DNA of 60,953 nucleotides from Planctomyces sp. (GCA_005778225.1 SXPC01000225.1:1-60953); one strand, 5' to 3'. Shown: positions 37,346 to 46,866, counted from the stretch's first letter. A program made the numbers and translations. The notes: generated by a model not told the origin, from the sequence alone.

Positions 37346-37545
37346 AGAGTAATCCTCCTTACAGATGGGAGCCTTATTGACGCCCATTGGTGGAACTCGC
37401 AGGGGGCTATAGACTTATGAAAGTCGGGCTCCGGAGTCATCGCATGCGGGAACCAAGTAGCTGGAGCCTTGCATTGAGCCTTAACTGACTGAAAACCAAG
37501 AAGCTGAATCACAAGAAAGGCGAGAAGAATAGATCGGAATAACAT
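37327..37545 (-). pseudogene. Truncated secreted protein, N-terminal remnant
   Basis: A 72-codon ORF with a good start (TAGGAGACCGCTGTTATG). A signal peptide (MLFRSILLAFLVIQLLGFQS, cleavage near VKA) is followed by CKAPATWFPHAMTPEPDFHK and CEFHQWA. The WFPH...PEP...FHQWAW pattern recalls much larger exported proteins found near planctomycete tyrosinases. Here the match stops after HQWA and the frame runs into the redoxin start (18-nt overlap). I take it as a gene whose body was deleted; it could instead be a genuine small protein. Confidence 0.5.
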
Positions 37546-37748
37546 AACAGCGGTCTCCTACATTTTGCTGACAATGTCACAGATAGACACATTCTCGCAG
37601 CTTAGTTCTCACACACCGGAAGGTTACCCTATAGGCTGGTAAACCGCGAAGCTTGGAGAACATACTAGATCCTTCAAGTCAAGTCGCTTGAGACTCGACA
37701 TTGATAAGGTGCCTGATCGCTTTCGGTGTGCAACACGTTTTAGAACGT

Positions 37749-38132
37749 ATGTCTCTGTCAATAGCCTTCGAAAAACCAGAAACCTTCTCAGGTTTGCTCG
37801 AATCGCTTCAGCGTGAGGTATCGGTCTTCGATGCCATCGAAACGAAGGAACGAGCGAAATCGCTCATTTCAGCTTGTTTCACCGAATTTGGAAGTTCATA
37901 TTTCGCGGAAAGCACAATCATTTTCACCCATATCATGCATTGCTTGATACATGATATGGGCTTGAAACATTCACTCGACATCTCGTTATTGGCAGATGTC
38001 GTTACCAACTCTTTCGGCCATTCTAGTCCAGTCACGTCCGACTTTATCGATCTCAATCTCCTTGCTGGGCAATCTCGGTTGCTGCCGTCATTCTCATTTC
38101 TGCCAATTTATTCACTAGTTCGACTGTCCTAG
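37749..38132 (+). CDS. Hypothetical protein, 3' end replaced by an insertion sequence
   Basis: About 127 codons from ATG 37749 (MSLSIAFEKPETFSGLLESL). The sequence is mixed polar and hydrophobic with a predicted helical middle (ESTIIFTHIMHCLIHDMGLK); no family is recognised. From about 38027 the frame reads into the IS701-type element, so the last 35 residues are transposon-derived. If the gene is real it was truncated by the insertion. Confidence 0.35.
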   Translation: MSLSIAFEKPETFSGLLESLQREVSVFDAIETKERAKSLISACFTEFGSSYFAESTIIFTHIMHCLIHDMGLKHSLDISLLADVVTNSFGHSSPVTSDFIDLNLLAGQSRLLPSFSFLPIYSLVRLS

Positions 38133-39643
38133 ATTCGTCTTCGCTGCAGGCATGTGGGTGACAGGTGGTTACGTCGTTTCTAGTGATAAAATCAAGCCAG
38201 TTGATTTTGTAGTAATCTTTGTTCAGATCGCCAGGCGATGACGTGGATGTATCGCATTGCCATTGATTTCGCAGGATCGACGCGATGCCCAGACGAACCT
38301 GATTGATCGTGATCGCGGGTGTCTTTTTTTCCGCCTGCTTGGTTTGAAGTGTCAAGAACCAGCAGGCAAGAAGGGACAACGTCTGATGATGCTGCCAGCC
38401 TCGCCAACGCCGGACTTCGTAGTCAGCCAGCTCCGCCTGGCCCTTGGCTCGCTGGAAGCACTCCTCCACACGGTGAGCAGCATGGGTTGCGCGACAAAAT
38501 TCTTCCAGCGACGTTGTGGGAGTGGCATTGCTCAGATAGTAATCGGTTTTCACAGCAGATCTGTCACGCTCGTGGGAGCGAACGACGATGAGGACTTCTG
38601 GGAGATCTTCGTAACGCCCCCGCTTACAGGAGATAACAGGACAGCAGATGGCCTCGACTAGAAGTGGGCCCTTGGAGCCGTCACGCACATCAATCCGCTT
38701 CCATCGTGACATGGGTTGCGCCTTGAGCCACGCATCTGCTCGCAGGTGAGTAGGCTTGGCTGGTCGGCCATTTCCTTGGCAGACCGGAGGCGCTTGAGTC
38801 AGATCTCGAATCAACGTGTTGCTCGGCACCGACAGGCAGTAACGTTCGCCACGAACCTGCAATTCACGGCGGAACTCGATACTGCGGCCCAATTCGTCGT
38901 CACCGGTGATCCAGCGATGAGCCAAGGCCTGGCTATGTCATTCTAACAGAGCCAGACACAACTGATGACGCGTCCGATGCTTCCGACGTGCTTTGGGGAC
39001 GCCAGCGGACTTCATTCGCCAGCGGTCTTGGGTCCACTCTTTGGGAAGGAACAGTTCGGTGTCGACCAAGGCATGTCCTTGCCCAGAGACATAAGCCAGA
39101 TAAACTCCGACCTGGCAGTTCTCAAGCTTGCCCAGGCGACCACACCACTGCCGAGTCACACCCACGGACTGGTCACCTTTCTTGGGGAATGCAGACGGAT
39201 CGAAGACCAGCACTCCATCCTCCTGGCCAAGTGATTGACCGATCTGCCGAGCTAACTCATGGCGGATGCCTTGATCATCCCAACGCGATTCGCCGATGAA
39301 GTGCTGGATCGATTTCCGATCCTGTCCGAAGAAATATGCGATCGACTCAGCGTTCTTGCACTCCAGATACGAGCATAGACATTGTACGGACATAGCAGCA
39401 TGACAAGCCTGTTCGTGCCGCACAAAGACCTTCACAAACGGCTGCATAAATTGATACAACTGATCGGACAAACGGGCAAACATCGTTGATGAGACCCGAC
39501 ACTCTTGCTTGAGTTCTTCGCGACGCACGCGAAACGTCTCTTCCATGAACCTGCCTCCTCCGGTGACTCCCAGTCAAAGATGAAGATGGCAACATTCTCC
39601 CACAAAAAGAGTTACGACGCAAAACGGAAGTCGGACAGTCGAA
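38027..39643 (-). mobile_element. IS701-family insertion sequence with CTAG duplication
   Basis: CTAG occurs immediately outside both inferred ends (38023-38026 and 39644-39647), which fits the 4-bp YTAR target duplication of the IS701 family. Inside each end, GTCCGACTT occurs as an inverted pair (38036-38044; complement at 39628-39636), though the outermost bases match poorly. The enclosed 1.6 kb carries one minus-strand transposase interrupted by TGA. The right end lies in or against an older IS3 fragment. Confidence 0.7.
38053..39546 (-). pseudogene. IS701-family transposase with one in-frame TGA
   Basis: Two ORFs lie in the same frame. The first (39546-38938) has VFDPSAFPKKGDQSVGVTRQ followed by WCGRLGKLENCQVGVYLAY, and ends RHQLCLALLE. 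A TGA (38938-38940) follows, and the frame continues as HSQALAHRWITGDDELGR to EIAQQGD at 38053. Together they give about 497 residues. The IS701/IS4-like DDE transposase signatures (FDPSAFPKKG, then WITGDDELG, and later HRVEECFQRAKGQAELADYE) occur in order. A single nonsense change from TGG or CGA would explain it. Inactive unless TGA is read through. Confidence 0.85.
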
Positions 39644-39647
39644 CTAG

Positions 39648-39774
39648 TCCTTCCAGATTTCTCTTCAGCAGTTCAAACGTCTGCTGGCTGACCTTCCAGC
39701 TTTCGGCAGACTTTTTCAACAGACACACCCGACTCGGCTTGCCGTAAGGCTAAGGCGACCTGGGACTTCTTCAT
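39648..39774 (-). pseudogene. IS3-family transposase orfA fragment
   Basis: From ATG 39774 the minus strand reads MKKSQVALALRQAESGVSVE followed by KVCRKL. After a frame change it reads VSQQTFELLKRNLEGL. This follows the orfA pattern MKKSRF(TEEQ)...LRQAESG..V..VCRKLGVSQQTFYRWK, with a four-residue loss near the start and a shift at KLG. It stops at the CTAG that borders the IS701 element, so the later insertion probably landed in it. Confidence 0.68.
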
Positions 39775-39900
39775 GGCTGTCATCTCCTCGCCTGATGGCC
39801 AGTTGTAGCTCGGATTTCCTTGCAAGAAATGGTTCAGGTCGTTGGAGGGAGATCAGGCTCGCTCCTGCGCTTCGATGGCCTTAAAAAAAGTCATTATCAT

Positions 39901-40476
39901 TTAGGCTGTCGATTGCCCTGTTTCGAACTTCTGGCGGAGTTTCTTAAGCATTCGAGATTTACAGAGGTAAACAGAGTTTTCAGATACGCCTAGTTCCAGA
40001 GCGACCTCCTTGGCGGGACGCTCTTCTCCGATGGTTAAATAAAAGATAGTCCAATCTCGGTCACTGAAATGAGAGCGGATTGATTCGATTACCTGCTGCA
40101 GCTTCTCTTCGTATTCTGCCGAGTTGTCAAAGTATCGAGGTATAAGGCCGGTGACAAAATCAGGATCCTGTCGATGTTCAATCGGCAATTTCTGTCGACG
40201 CAACGCGTCAATAATGCGAGATTGAACCACGATTTTAAGCCAACGTCGAAAACTTCCCGATCGCTGACGATTGAATGCATCAACACGTCGAAACAGCTGC
40301 AGAAAAAGATCCTGAGCCATACAATCACTATCTTCCGCAGAAAGTCCAAATTCTTTGCAGCGACGAACAATTATCGGACGGTAATGTTCGACGAAACGGA
40401 CCCAGGAAGATTGATCTCCTTCGGCAATCGCACGGAGGAGCGTCGTTGATGTTTCCGAATTGTTTATTGAAGACAT
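39901..40476 (-). CDS. ECF RNA polymerase sigma factor
   Basis: A 191-residue sigma-70 family ECF factor. Region 2 is SSWVRFVEHYRPIIVRRCKE, then AEDSDCMAQDLFLQLFRRVD and SFRRWLKIVVQSRIIDALRR. Region 4 is HFSDRDWTIFYLTIGEERPA, with the helix-turn-helix EVALELGVSENSVYLCKSRM. It is divergent from the kinase/C11-protease operon (180-bp shared upstream region), a common planctomycete pairing of an ECF sigma with a kinase that may control it by phosphorylation. No anti-sigma gene is adjacent. Confidence 0.9.
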   Translation of the reverse strand: MSSINNSETSTTLLRAIAEGDQSSWVRFVEHYRPIIVRRCKEFGLSAEDSDCMAQDLFLQLFRRVDAFNRQRSGSFRRWLKIVVQSRIIDALRRQKLPIEHRQDPDFVTGLIPRYFDNSAEYEEKLQQVIESIRSHFSDRDWTIFYLTIGEERPAKEVALELGVSENSVYLCKSRMLKKLRQKFETGQSTA

Positions 40477-40655
40477 ATTGCAGGACGACAGGCAGCATCG
40501 TTTTCATGAGGGGAGGTCAAGTTTGCCATCGGTGCAATTTTAGTAATCAACCTTCATTAATCCAAGGAAAATCAATAGATCTGTTGAAGATGCCTTTTTA
40601 AGATGAAGACAATTATAGTAGTTCCTATTGTGCCGAGACTCTCTCGAGATGAACC

Positions 40656-42848
40656 ATGACGAAAGAACGTCAACCTTTGGCAGACGACAGTTGGAGTGCC
40701 GATAAAGCTCTCTTCGCGATCGATGACTCAATCGAGTCGATCTGCAGTGAGTTTGCCTCAAAATTGCATGCCGGACAAGCGGTTACCATTGAAGATGTTC
40801 TGAACGAAACGAACGGTCCTGACCGGACAATGCTTATCAGCCTACTGATTCTGATCGAATTCCGTCACCGCTGGATTCGTGGCGAAACGCCATCACTGGA
40901 TGACTACCTGTCGCGTTTTCCTGCGGAGACCGAAACGATTCAAGGGCTGGTCCCACAGATTGAAAAAATGGCCCGACGTTTTTCTCTGGCTTTGATGGAA
41001 ACCGTTGTTAAGCCGGAAGTGCTCAAGTCGATTGGTCATTTCCAGATTCGCGAAGTCCTGGGACGGGGCTCATTCGGGACGGTCTGGCAGGCGTGGGATA
41101 CCAAGCTGAGACGACATGTCGCTATCAAATCGGTTACGCATTATGATGATCCTGCTCGTGACCTGCCGATGGCGATGCACGAGGCTCATGCGGTCGCCAG
41201 CTTACACCATCCCAACATTGTGCGGATTTTCGACGTAGAAGAAATCGATGACCGCCTCTGTCTGGTTTCGGAATACGTCGAGGGAGTCAATCTGGGTAAG
41301 GAGTTGGCCGACGGACTTCTAGACTACAAAAAATCGGCCTTCATTTGTCAGCGAATCGCTGAGGCCCTCCAGCACGCCCACGACCACGGTGTCATCCACC
41401 GGGACATCAAACCGACGAACATCCTGATCAATGCCAACGGTGAACCACTGTTGACGGATTTCGGTGTTGCCAAATATTCGCATGCTGACAAAACGCTCAG
41501 TGACGAAGGGAAAGTCGTCGGATCGGTCCGCTATATGTCCCCTGAGCAATCGCGCTGCAGCGAAATTGACGGCCGTAGCGACGTCTATTCGCTCGGCGTA
41601 GTGCTCTACGAGCTTATTACAGGCAGACCCCCGTTCACTGGCTCAATTAAAGAGATTATGTTCAGCCACCAGTTCCGCGACCCGAGATCGCCGCGAGCGG
41701 TGAACCCTAAAATTCCGAAAGATCTGGAGACGATTTGCCTGAAGGCGATGAGCAAGAATCCGGGGGATCGATATCAGACGGCGGGGGCGATGGGGGAGGA
41801 TCTGGCGAGGTGCTTGGCTGGTGAGTTGATCATGGCCAAGCGACGGACACTGGTGAAGATCCTCGCCAGTAAGTGCCGTCAGAACCCATGGTTCTTCGGA
41901 TCAGTGTCGGCTACATTGTCGATGTTTGGGATCACAGCTTTGGCCATCGCCAATGCGGCAATTTCTGCCTCTCCGCACAGTTATGGCCAGTGGAATGTCA
42001 ATGTAGAGACTTTTCCACCGGGAGCCACGCTGAGCATCAATCCTATTGACCCGTTAACTGGCAAGCTGATTTCAACAGGTAAGTTTGCTAATCCTAAGGA
42101 AACCACGCCACTTTCATTGTGGCTTCCACCAGGAAAATACCGGGTACGCGCATCACATGATCGTTACGCGACCGCAGAAGCAGAACGCCTGGTTCCGCCA
42201 ATCGCCGAAATCAATTCGCGTGCACCGGATAAACATACCTTCTGGTTTCGCAAGGAAGGAGAAAAGGAAACTATCGGATGGCTCGATATTTGCCTGCCAA
42301 GAAAAAATATTGCCGAAAGCATGTTCTACATTCCCGGCACAATGGAGATACAACAGGTCTATCGCGACTTCATTGCCAACGAGGGGAATATCAACTCGTT
42401 TTACGTTGCTCCTCAAGAGTTTCGTCTCCACGATTATTTGCAAATCCGTGATACGCCTCCCCAGCACCATCGAAATGATGCTCACGACTTTCCATTTCTC
42501 TGCAGCCAGGTTCGAGCGAAACATTGGGCAGAAGAGGCTGGAGGACGATTATTAACACTTAAGGAAATCCAGCACACCTTACGTTATGTAAAGTTCCTGA
42601 GACAACATCACCAAAAACCGATTGGGACACAATCCCTGGATGACCTAATATCTCTATGCGATTCGCTAACCGACAATATTTCTGAATGGACTGCGACGCT
42701 CGATCCTTTGTCAACGGAGAAGTTTCGAGCTTACCGCATCACTGGCGCCGGTATCCCAGACGATGCATTGTTGACCTCACTCGATCTAGTTGATACAGGT
42801 CAAGACACGTTATGCACTACCTTTAGAATCGCAAGGAGTGGACCTTGA
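40656..42848 (+). CDS. Membrane Ser/Thr kinase with degenerate FGE-like C-terminal domain
   Basis: A 730-residue protein. An N-terminal helical module (residues 1-120, with RFPAETETIQGLVPQI) precedes a Hanks-type kinase: GRGSFG (136-141), Lys158, HRDIKPTN (248-255, Asp250), DFG (268-270), MSPEQ (about 294-298). A membrane helix lies near 408-432. Outside the membrane are a PEGA-like strand set (NVNVETFPPGATLSINPIDP) and a formylglycine-generating-enzyme-like domain recognised from SMFYIPGT, HWAEEAGGRLLTLKEIQ and NISEWTAT. The FGE copper-site cysteines are not evident, so that domain is probably a binding module. The stop overlaps the TTG start of the next gene. Confidence 0.88.
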   Translation: MTKERQPLADDSWSADKALFAIDDSIESICSEFASKLHAGQAVTIEDVLNETNGPDRTMLISLLILIEFRHRWIRGETPSLDDYLSRFPAETETIQGLVPQIEKMARRFSLALMETVVKPEVLKSIGHFQIREVLGRGSFGTVWQAWDTKLRRHVAIKSVTHYDDPARDLPMAMHEAHAVASLHHPNIVRIFDVEEIDDRLCLVSEYVEGVNLGKELADGLLDYKKSAFICQRIAEALQHAHDHGVIHRDIKPTNILINANGEPLLTDFGVAKYSHADKTLSDEGKVVGSVRYMSPEQSRCSEIDGRSDVYSLGVVLYELITGRPPFTGSIKEIMFSHQFRDPRSPRAVNPKIPKDLETICLKAMSKNPGDRYQTAGAMGEDLARCLAGELIMAKRRTLVKILASKCRQNPWFFGSVSATLSMFGITALAIANAAISASPHSYGQWNVNVETFPPGATLSINPIDPLTGKLISTGKFANPKETTPLSLWLPPGKYRVRASHDRYATAEAERLVPPIAEINSRAPDKHTFWFRKEGEKETIGWLDICLPRKNIAESMFYIPGTMEIQQVYRDFIANEGNINSFYVAPQEFRLHDYLQIRDTPPQHHRNDAHDFPFLCSQVRAKHWAEEAGGRLLTLKEIQHTLRYVKFLRQHHQKPIGTQSLDDLISLCDSLTDNISEWTATLDPLSTEKFRAYRITGAGIPDDALLTSLDLVDTGQDTLCTTFRIARSGP

Positions 42849-44392
42849 AACAAATGCCACCGCATTTTGACGCACCAGCCGATTGGAGAGTGATTTATTA
42901 TTTTTTGACGTGTCCGGACGATGAGACATTGCGATTGTGGGATGAGATCTTTACCGAGATCGCCTCGGTTGGAAGTTGTGTCACGATATCAGAGACAAAC
43001 AGCCCGCCCAGTAATGAAAATATTACTCCACACGTACATGTGCTTGCCCAATATGAGCAACTTGAAAAAAATGGCAATGCCGCTCACCAGATGCTACGTC
43101 GGTACTACTTGATGCCTTCGTCGAAGCGGGCGTGTACATCCATGCCAACGACAACACGAGATCTGGTTTCAAGTGGCTGGGCGGAGGATGTGCCCCTCGA
43201 TGTAGATATTCGGCGTAGACTCACAACTTATTTTAATTGGTGTAATGATCACTTTCCTGCTCGTCATACAGCTGTGTACTTTTTAGGGCATGGCAGTGGC
43301 ACTCTAGGGCTGCTCTACAGCGTCTTGAGAATGCTGGAAACTGGTTATCCAGTCGATATAGAATTGGTTAGAAAATTACTGAATTTATTACAGATTGAGT
43401 TCGACTTTATTTCTCCACTTGGAATCGACAAAGAAAAGGTGACTGATAAGCTCCTCGAATTTCTTCAGACTGATCAAGCAGAGAGACTTATCGCCACAGA
43501 AAACGCCTATGGAACCACTGTCTTCAGTGGAAAAGGTCGAGAATCTCTTAGCATCACAGATCTTGGCCGCATTTTCTCTGAGACGCTGACAGGTGCCGGG
43601 CGAAAAGTTGACATCATCGGCTTCAATTCTTGCAGTATGTTGAATTTTGAAAATGCTTATGAACTCTCCTTCTGTGGATGCAAGTATCTTTATGCTTTTC
43701 CTGCCAGTCAAATGGTGAGTTTTCCACATCGAATGTGGCTCAGCTGGCTGTACAGTGGATCGAGGACCATCTTAGGCCGTTTTCCTGGAATGAATCCGAT
43801 CTCTCCAGAGCGATTTCTTAAGGCTGCTTTCCAAATGGAAGTGATGAATAAACTGCCTGCCTCAAACTTTGCTTGCTGTGCAAGTGGCGTGGTGAAGACG
43901 GCAAATTCACAGATTGTCGGAGAAAAACTTAATGCATTTGCCGACGAAGTGTTAAAACTGTTTGAAATCATTGATTCTTGCAATTCCACCGATTTGGATC
44001 GGAGAGAAGCAAAACATCAAGTTCAGATCCTACAGGATCTGCGGTTCAGTTCACGGTTATACATTGCAAAAGATCGAGATCTGCTCGGTTTTCTTGGGCC
44101 TGTCAGCGAACATCGGGAATTAAGACAGACGCTTCGCGACGCTGCTGTTCTAGCGACGGAATCGATCAAGAATGCATTTCTGCATCACGACACTGGCATC
44201 ATATCCACAAGCAGGCAGCTTGTGGCATATGATTTTTGCAATCAAATAAGAAACACCCAGGATCCCGACGCGGTGTCCCTGAGTGTCTTTTTTCCGTCCA
44301 GATCTAGCGCGGCACTTCAATCCTATCGAAGTGCCAACCTACGAGCGGTCGAGGATTTGGCTTGGCTCAATATGGTTGAGCGATTGTTCTGA
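42845..44392 (+). CDS. Clostripain/caspase-like cysteine peptidase (family C11-like)
   Basis: A 515-residue protein with no signal peptide, started at TTG 42845 because AAGGAG lies 6 nt upstream; ATG 42854 would be too far. The caspase-fold catalytic pair is visible: HTAVYFLGHGSGTLG (His149) and VDIIGFNSCSMLNFENAYEL (Cys263). This corresponds to the W-H-G-G-G and FDAC-M-E-AYE motifs of family C11, with Asp replaced by Asn before Ser-Cys. About 115 residues with no clear similarity separate the two motifs, and a helical region follows. The start overlaps the kinase stop (TTGA), so kinase and protease are translationally coupled and probably work in one pathway. Confidence 0.8.
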   Translation: MKQMPPHFDAPADWRVIYYFLTCPDDETLRLWDEIFTEIASVGSCVTISETNSPPSNENITPHVHVLAQYEQLEKNGNAAHQMLRRYYLMPSSKRACTSMPTTTRDLVSSGWAEDVPLDVDIRRRLTTYFNWCNDHFPARHTAVYFLGHGSGTLGLLYSVLRMLETGYPVDIELVRKLLNLLQIEFDFISPLGIDKEKVTDKLLEFLQTDQAERLIATENAYGTTVFSGKGRESLSITDLGRIFSETLTGAGRKVDIIGFNSCSMLNFENAYELSFCGCKYLYAFPASQMVSFPHRMWLSWLYSGSRTILGRFPGMNPISPERFLKAAFQMEVMNKLPASNFACCASGVVKTANSQIVGEKLNAFADEVLKLFEIIDSCNSTDLDRREAKHQVQILQDLRFSSRLYIAKDRDLLGFLGPVSEHRELRQTLRDAAVLATESIKNAFLHHDTGIISTSRQLVAYDFCNQIRNTQDPDAVSLSVFFPSRSSAALQSYRSANLRAVEDLAWLNMVERLF

Positions 44393-44398
44393 TATGCT

Positions 44399-45085
44399 CT
44401 ATTGAAAAATCCGAACTGCAAAACGATCAGGGCCTACATTCACGTAGTTGAGCTCTGCGTCACCTAATGAATTTGGCAAGGACACTGTACCCAAATTCCT
44501 GAACGAAATCATACCCTCAAATTCCGGATCGTCGTATCGAATCAAATGAGCACGGTTAGATCCTCGCGGAGGCTCTTCGATCTCATAGCCTGTTCGGGAT
44601 GTAACAATTTCAACTCCTTGGTGTTTCTTGCTCACGACCTGTAGGTAGAACCAGCGATCGTCTCCACCAGACACGCGGTTTTTAATCCTCACAATGAATT
44701 CGTCGGTTACCTTGTTTTTTGCTCTTGAATCTGTGCGATTAATGATTTGGGTTCTCCCAACTCGGTTGCTAGGGCGTCGATCACCTGCCGACAAGTCCTC
44801 GCAAGGCTGATCCGAAACCGTGCCGGTTCCGCCACATCTCGTGCATTGTTCACAGTATTCTGGCAAATCCTTGTCTGCTGCGTCTTCAAATTGAAACGAA
44901 TAGACCTGACCGCTTGTGCAATCATCGTTATTAAAAACGTGATACGTCACTTCATAAACCCAAACATCTGGGTCGTCGGTATCGGCCGCATACTCCTTAT
45001 GACAAAGACAGTAGTGAGTTTGAGCATGACTAATTGTGCTGCAGCAAAAGATCATCAGGAAGAAAATTGACTTGAGATTGGCCAC
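44399..45085 (-). CDS. Secreted Cys-rich hypothetical protein
   Basis: A 228-residue protein with a signal peptide (MANLKSIFFLMIFCCSTISH). It has a Cys cluster THYCLCHKEY near residue 25 and a DnaJ-like zinc-knuckle CEQCTRCGGTGTVSDQPC near 78-95. The C-terminal half is beta-rich (FIVRIKNRV, WFYLQVVSKK, GMISFRNLG). No family is recognised. It lies 34 nt downstream of the DUF1559 gene on the same strand, so the two probably share a transcript. It converges on the C11 peptidase with a 6-nt gap. Confidence 0.7.
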   Translation of the reverse strand: MANLKSIFFLMIFCCSTISHAQTHYCLCHKEYAADTDDPDVWVYEVTYHVFNNDDCTSGQVYSFQFEDAADKDLPEYCEQCTRCGGTGTVSDQPCEDLSAGDRRPSNRVGRTQIINRTDSRAKNKVTDEFIVRIKNRVSGGDDRWFYLQVVSKKHQGVEIVTSRTGYEIEEPPRGSNRAHLIRYDDPEFEGMISFRNLGTVSLPNSLGDAELNYVNVGPDRFAVRIFQ

Positions 45086-45119
45086 GTAGTACTACCTTTC
45101 AAATAAGAAAAAATCGGTC

Positions 45120-46181
45120 TCACCAACTCACAACTTGCCCATCATCACGTGTCGAGAGCTTTTTCAGCTCCCACAGATCAATGTTGATGCTCATTAATCG
45201 AACGGCACCATCTGTCAAAAGGACATGTACACCCCCTTTGTGTTCCGAGAGAAGAGGGTTGTTCGGGCCACCTCGATACTCAATTCCCTTGTGAACAACT
45301 GGCGAATACTCGTAAAGACTGAGTGGATAACGGATCGTTGTCAGATTGTGGCCGGGACTGGGGGACGAACCGGATGGGGCCATATATGCTGGTGGCACAC
45401 CTCGAGCCGAAGTTCCGGCAGCCCATCCTCGCTCTCCTGATCCCTCGACAAGACGTTCCACATTCGAATATGTGTCAAACATCCTTCCGTTCTGCTCGCC
45501 GACCGCGATCACGTTTGACGTACCATCCGTGACATCAGCAATCCGGATATGAAGATTTGTGACAAGAATCCCCCCCGCGCTGATCTTACCCCGGTTTGCC
45601 GCGTTCCCATTTGAGCAACAGATAGTCGATCTTTCTTCCTTGAAGCCTTGGTCAATAAAAAGGGTGCTATCGACGCTGACAGCGCCTGCGATGCCAACAT
45701 AGTTCGGAAATAGTTCCGCAGGCTGTGGTGGTAGGCCAGGAAAAGGGGAGGGTACTGGCGATTTGGCGTCTGGAATTTCCCGCGAAGGACAGAGCATAAA
45801 CGGCAGTACATAATAAGTGGCCAAAGCAGGATTGCTCGTCGAGTCGCCGTTATTGTGCATCAACATATCGAATTGATCATACAGCGCCGTTTGATCGAGA
45901 TACGGAAGAAGACCAACCCACCAACTTGGACCGTAACCAGCAGCATTTCCAGTAGCTCGCTGGGCTCGTGCGCCAATCGGGAAGCTACCATTCACATCAT
46001 GATAATTATGCAGCGCAGTCCCAATCTGCTTCAGATTGTTCTTACAACTTTCCCGGCGTGCTACTTCACGCGCCTGCTGCACTGCAGGGAGCAGCAATGA
46101 CATGAGAACAGCAACAATCGACAGCGAGACCAGTAACTCAATCAGCGTAAAACCAGATGGTCGCGAGCCTGCGTTGCGCAT
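45120..46181 (-). CDS. DUF1559 pseudopilin-like exported protein
   Basis: About 353 residues from ATG 46181; the ORF opens 84 nt upstream without support. The prepilin signal SGFTLIELLVSLSIVAVLMS is followed by LLPAVQQAREVARRESCKNN and LKQIGTALHNYHD. The end holds the family block IADVTDGTSNVIAVGEQ and HVLLTDGAVRLMSINID. It is separated from the STAS gene by a divergent 226-bp upstream region. It is cotranscribed with the Cys-rich secreted protein, which may be its partner. Confidence 0.94.
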   Translation of the reverse strand: MRNAGSRPSGFTLIELLVSLSIVAVLMSLLLPAVQQAREVARRESCKNNLKQIGTALHNYHDVNGSFPIGARAQRATGNAAGYGPSWWVGLLPYLDQTALYDQFDMLMHNNGDSTSNPALATYYVLPFMLCPSREIPDAKSPVPSPFPGLPPQPAELFPNYVGIAGAVSVDSTLFIDQGFKEERSTICCSNGNAANRGKISAGGILVTNLHIRIADVTDGTSNVIAVGEQNGRMFDTYSNVERLVEGSGERGWAAGTSARGVPPAYMAPSGSSPSPGHNLTTIRYPLSLYEYSPVVHKGIEYRGGPNNPLLSEHKGGVHVLLTDGAVRLMSINIDLWELKKLSTRDDGQVVSW

Positions 46182-46407
46182 TTCGTCTTGATCTTCCCAT
46201 ATTGAAGTGTAATGCCTGAACGCAGGCCCAAGATATAACTCTCCCAACCTGTCTTCAATTGGCAAATTCTCGTCTTCACGAAAAATCTGGACAAAAATCT
46301 CACTTCGGTCTCTTAATGCTTAGCGGGACAAGCAATGACAGATTCTTTCGATTTAGAAACTGAGAACAGAGACAACTCCGATTACTCCTGCGGTCAAAGG
46401 CAAAAAA

Positions 46408-46806
46408 ATGTGTTCGAACGAAATTCAAGGCGACTATGCGTTGAGAAGACCGACATTCGAACAATATGACGGAATTGATGTCCTTCGATTTCGGTCTGCT
46501 TGGCAGATCAAGCTGTTGCTCGACGATCTATTTTTGGATTTTATTACCGAATACATTGAGTCACATGAATCGCCATACCGAATCATCCTCTGCTTGGAAT
46601 CAGTCAGTGGTCTCACCCTGACTGATTTGGGTAATCTGGTCGCCGTTTTCCATCCGTTCGTAGAGGATAGTGGCCTCATCTGTCTTTGTAATCTTCAGCC
46701 AGATGTCATAGAGTTAGCATCGCTGCACCTGACCGATTGCCTATTTCTTGTCACAGCTAATCTTGAAGATGCAATCTCTAAAATCAAAAGTGCTGGTGAA
46801 AGCTAA
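46408..46806 (+). CDS. STAS-domain protein (anti-anti-sigma-like)
   Basis: A 132-residue single-domain protein. The order of strands and helices fits STAS: DGIDVLRFRSAWQIKLLLDD, then SPYRIILCLESVSGLTLTDL, then DSGLICLCNLQPDVIELASL and LFLVTANLEDAISKI. The usual phospho-acceptor Ser/Thr position lies in SVSGLTLTD, so phosphorylation by a kinase is possible; the sequence is divergent and this is inference. Such proteins regulate sigma/anti-sigma switching. It lies 2 kb from the kinase/protease operon. Confidence 0.68.
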   Translation: MCSNEIQGDYALRRPTFEQYDGIDVLRFRSAWQIKLLLDDLFLDFITEYIESHESPYRIILCLESVSGLTLTDLGNLVAVFHPFVEDSGLICLCNLQPDVIELASLHLTDCLFLVTANLEDAISKIKSAGES

Positions 46807-46866
46807 GGGTGATCACGTTCAGCGTCGGGATACTGAGGAGGCTCAGGGCGTTGCACGGGTCGTGCA

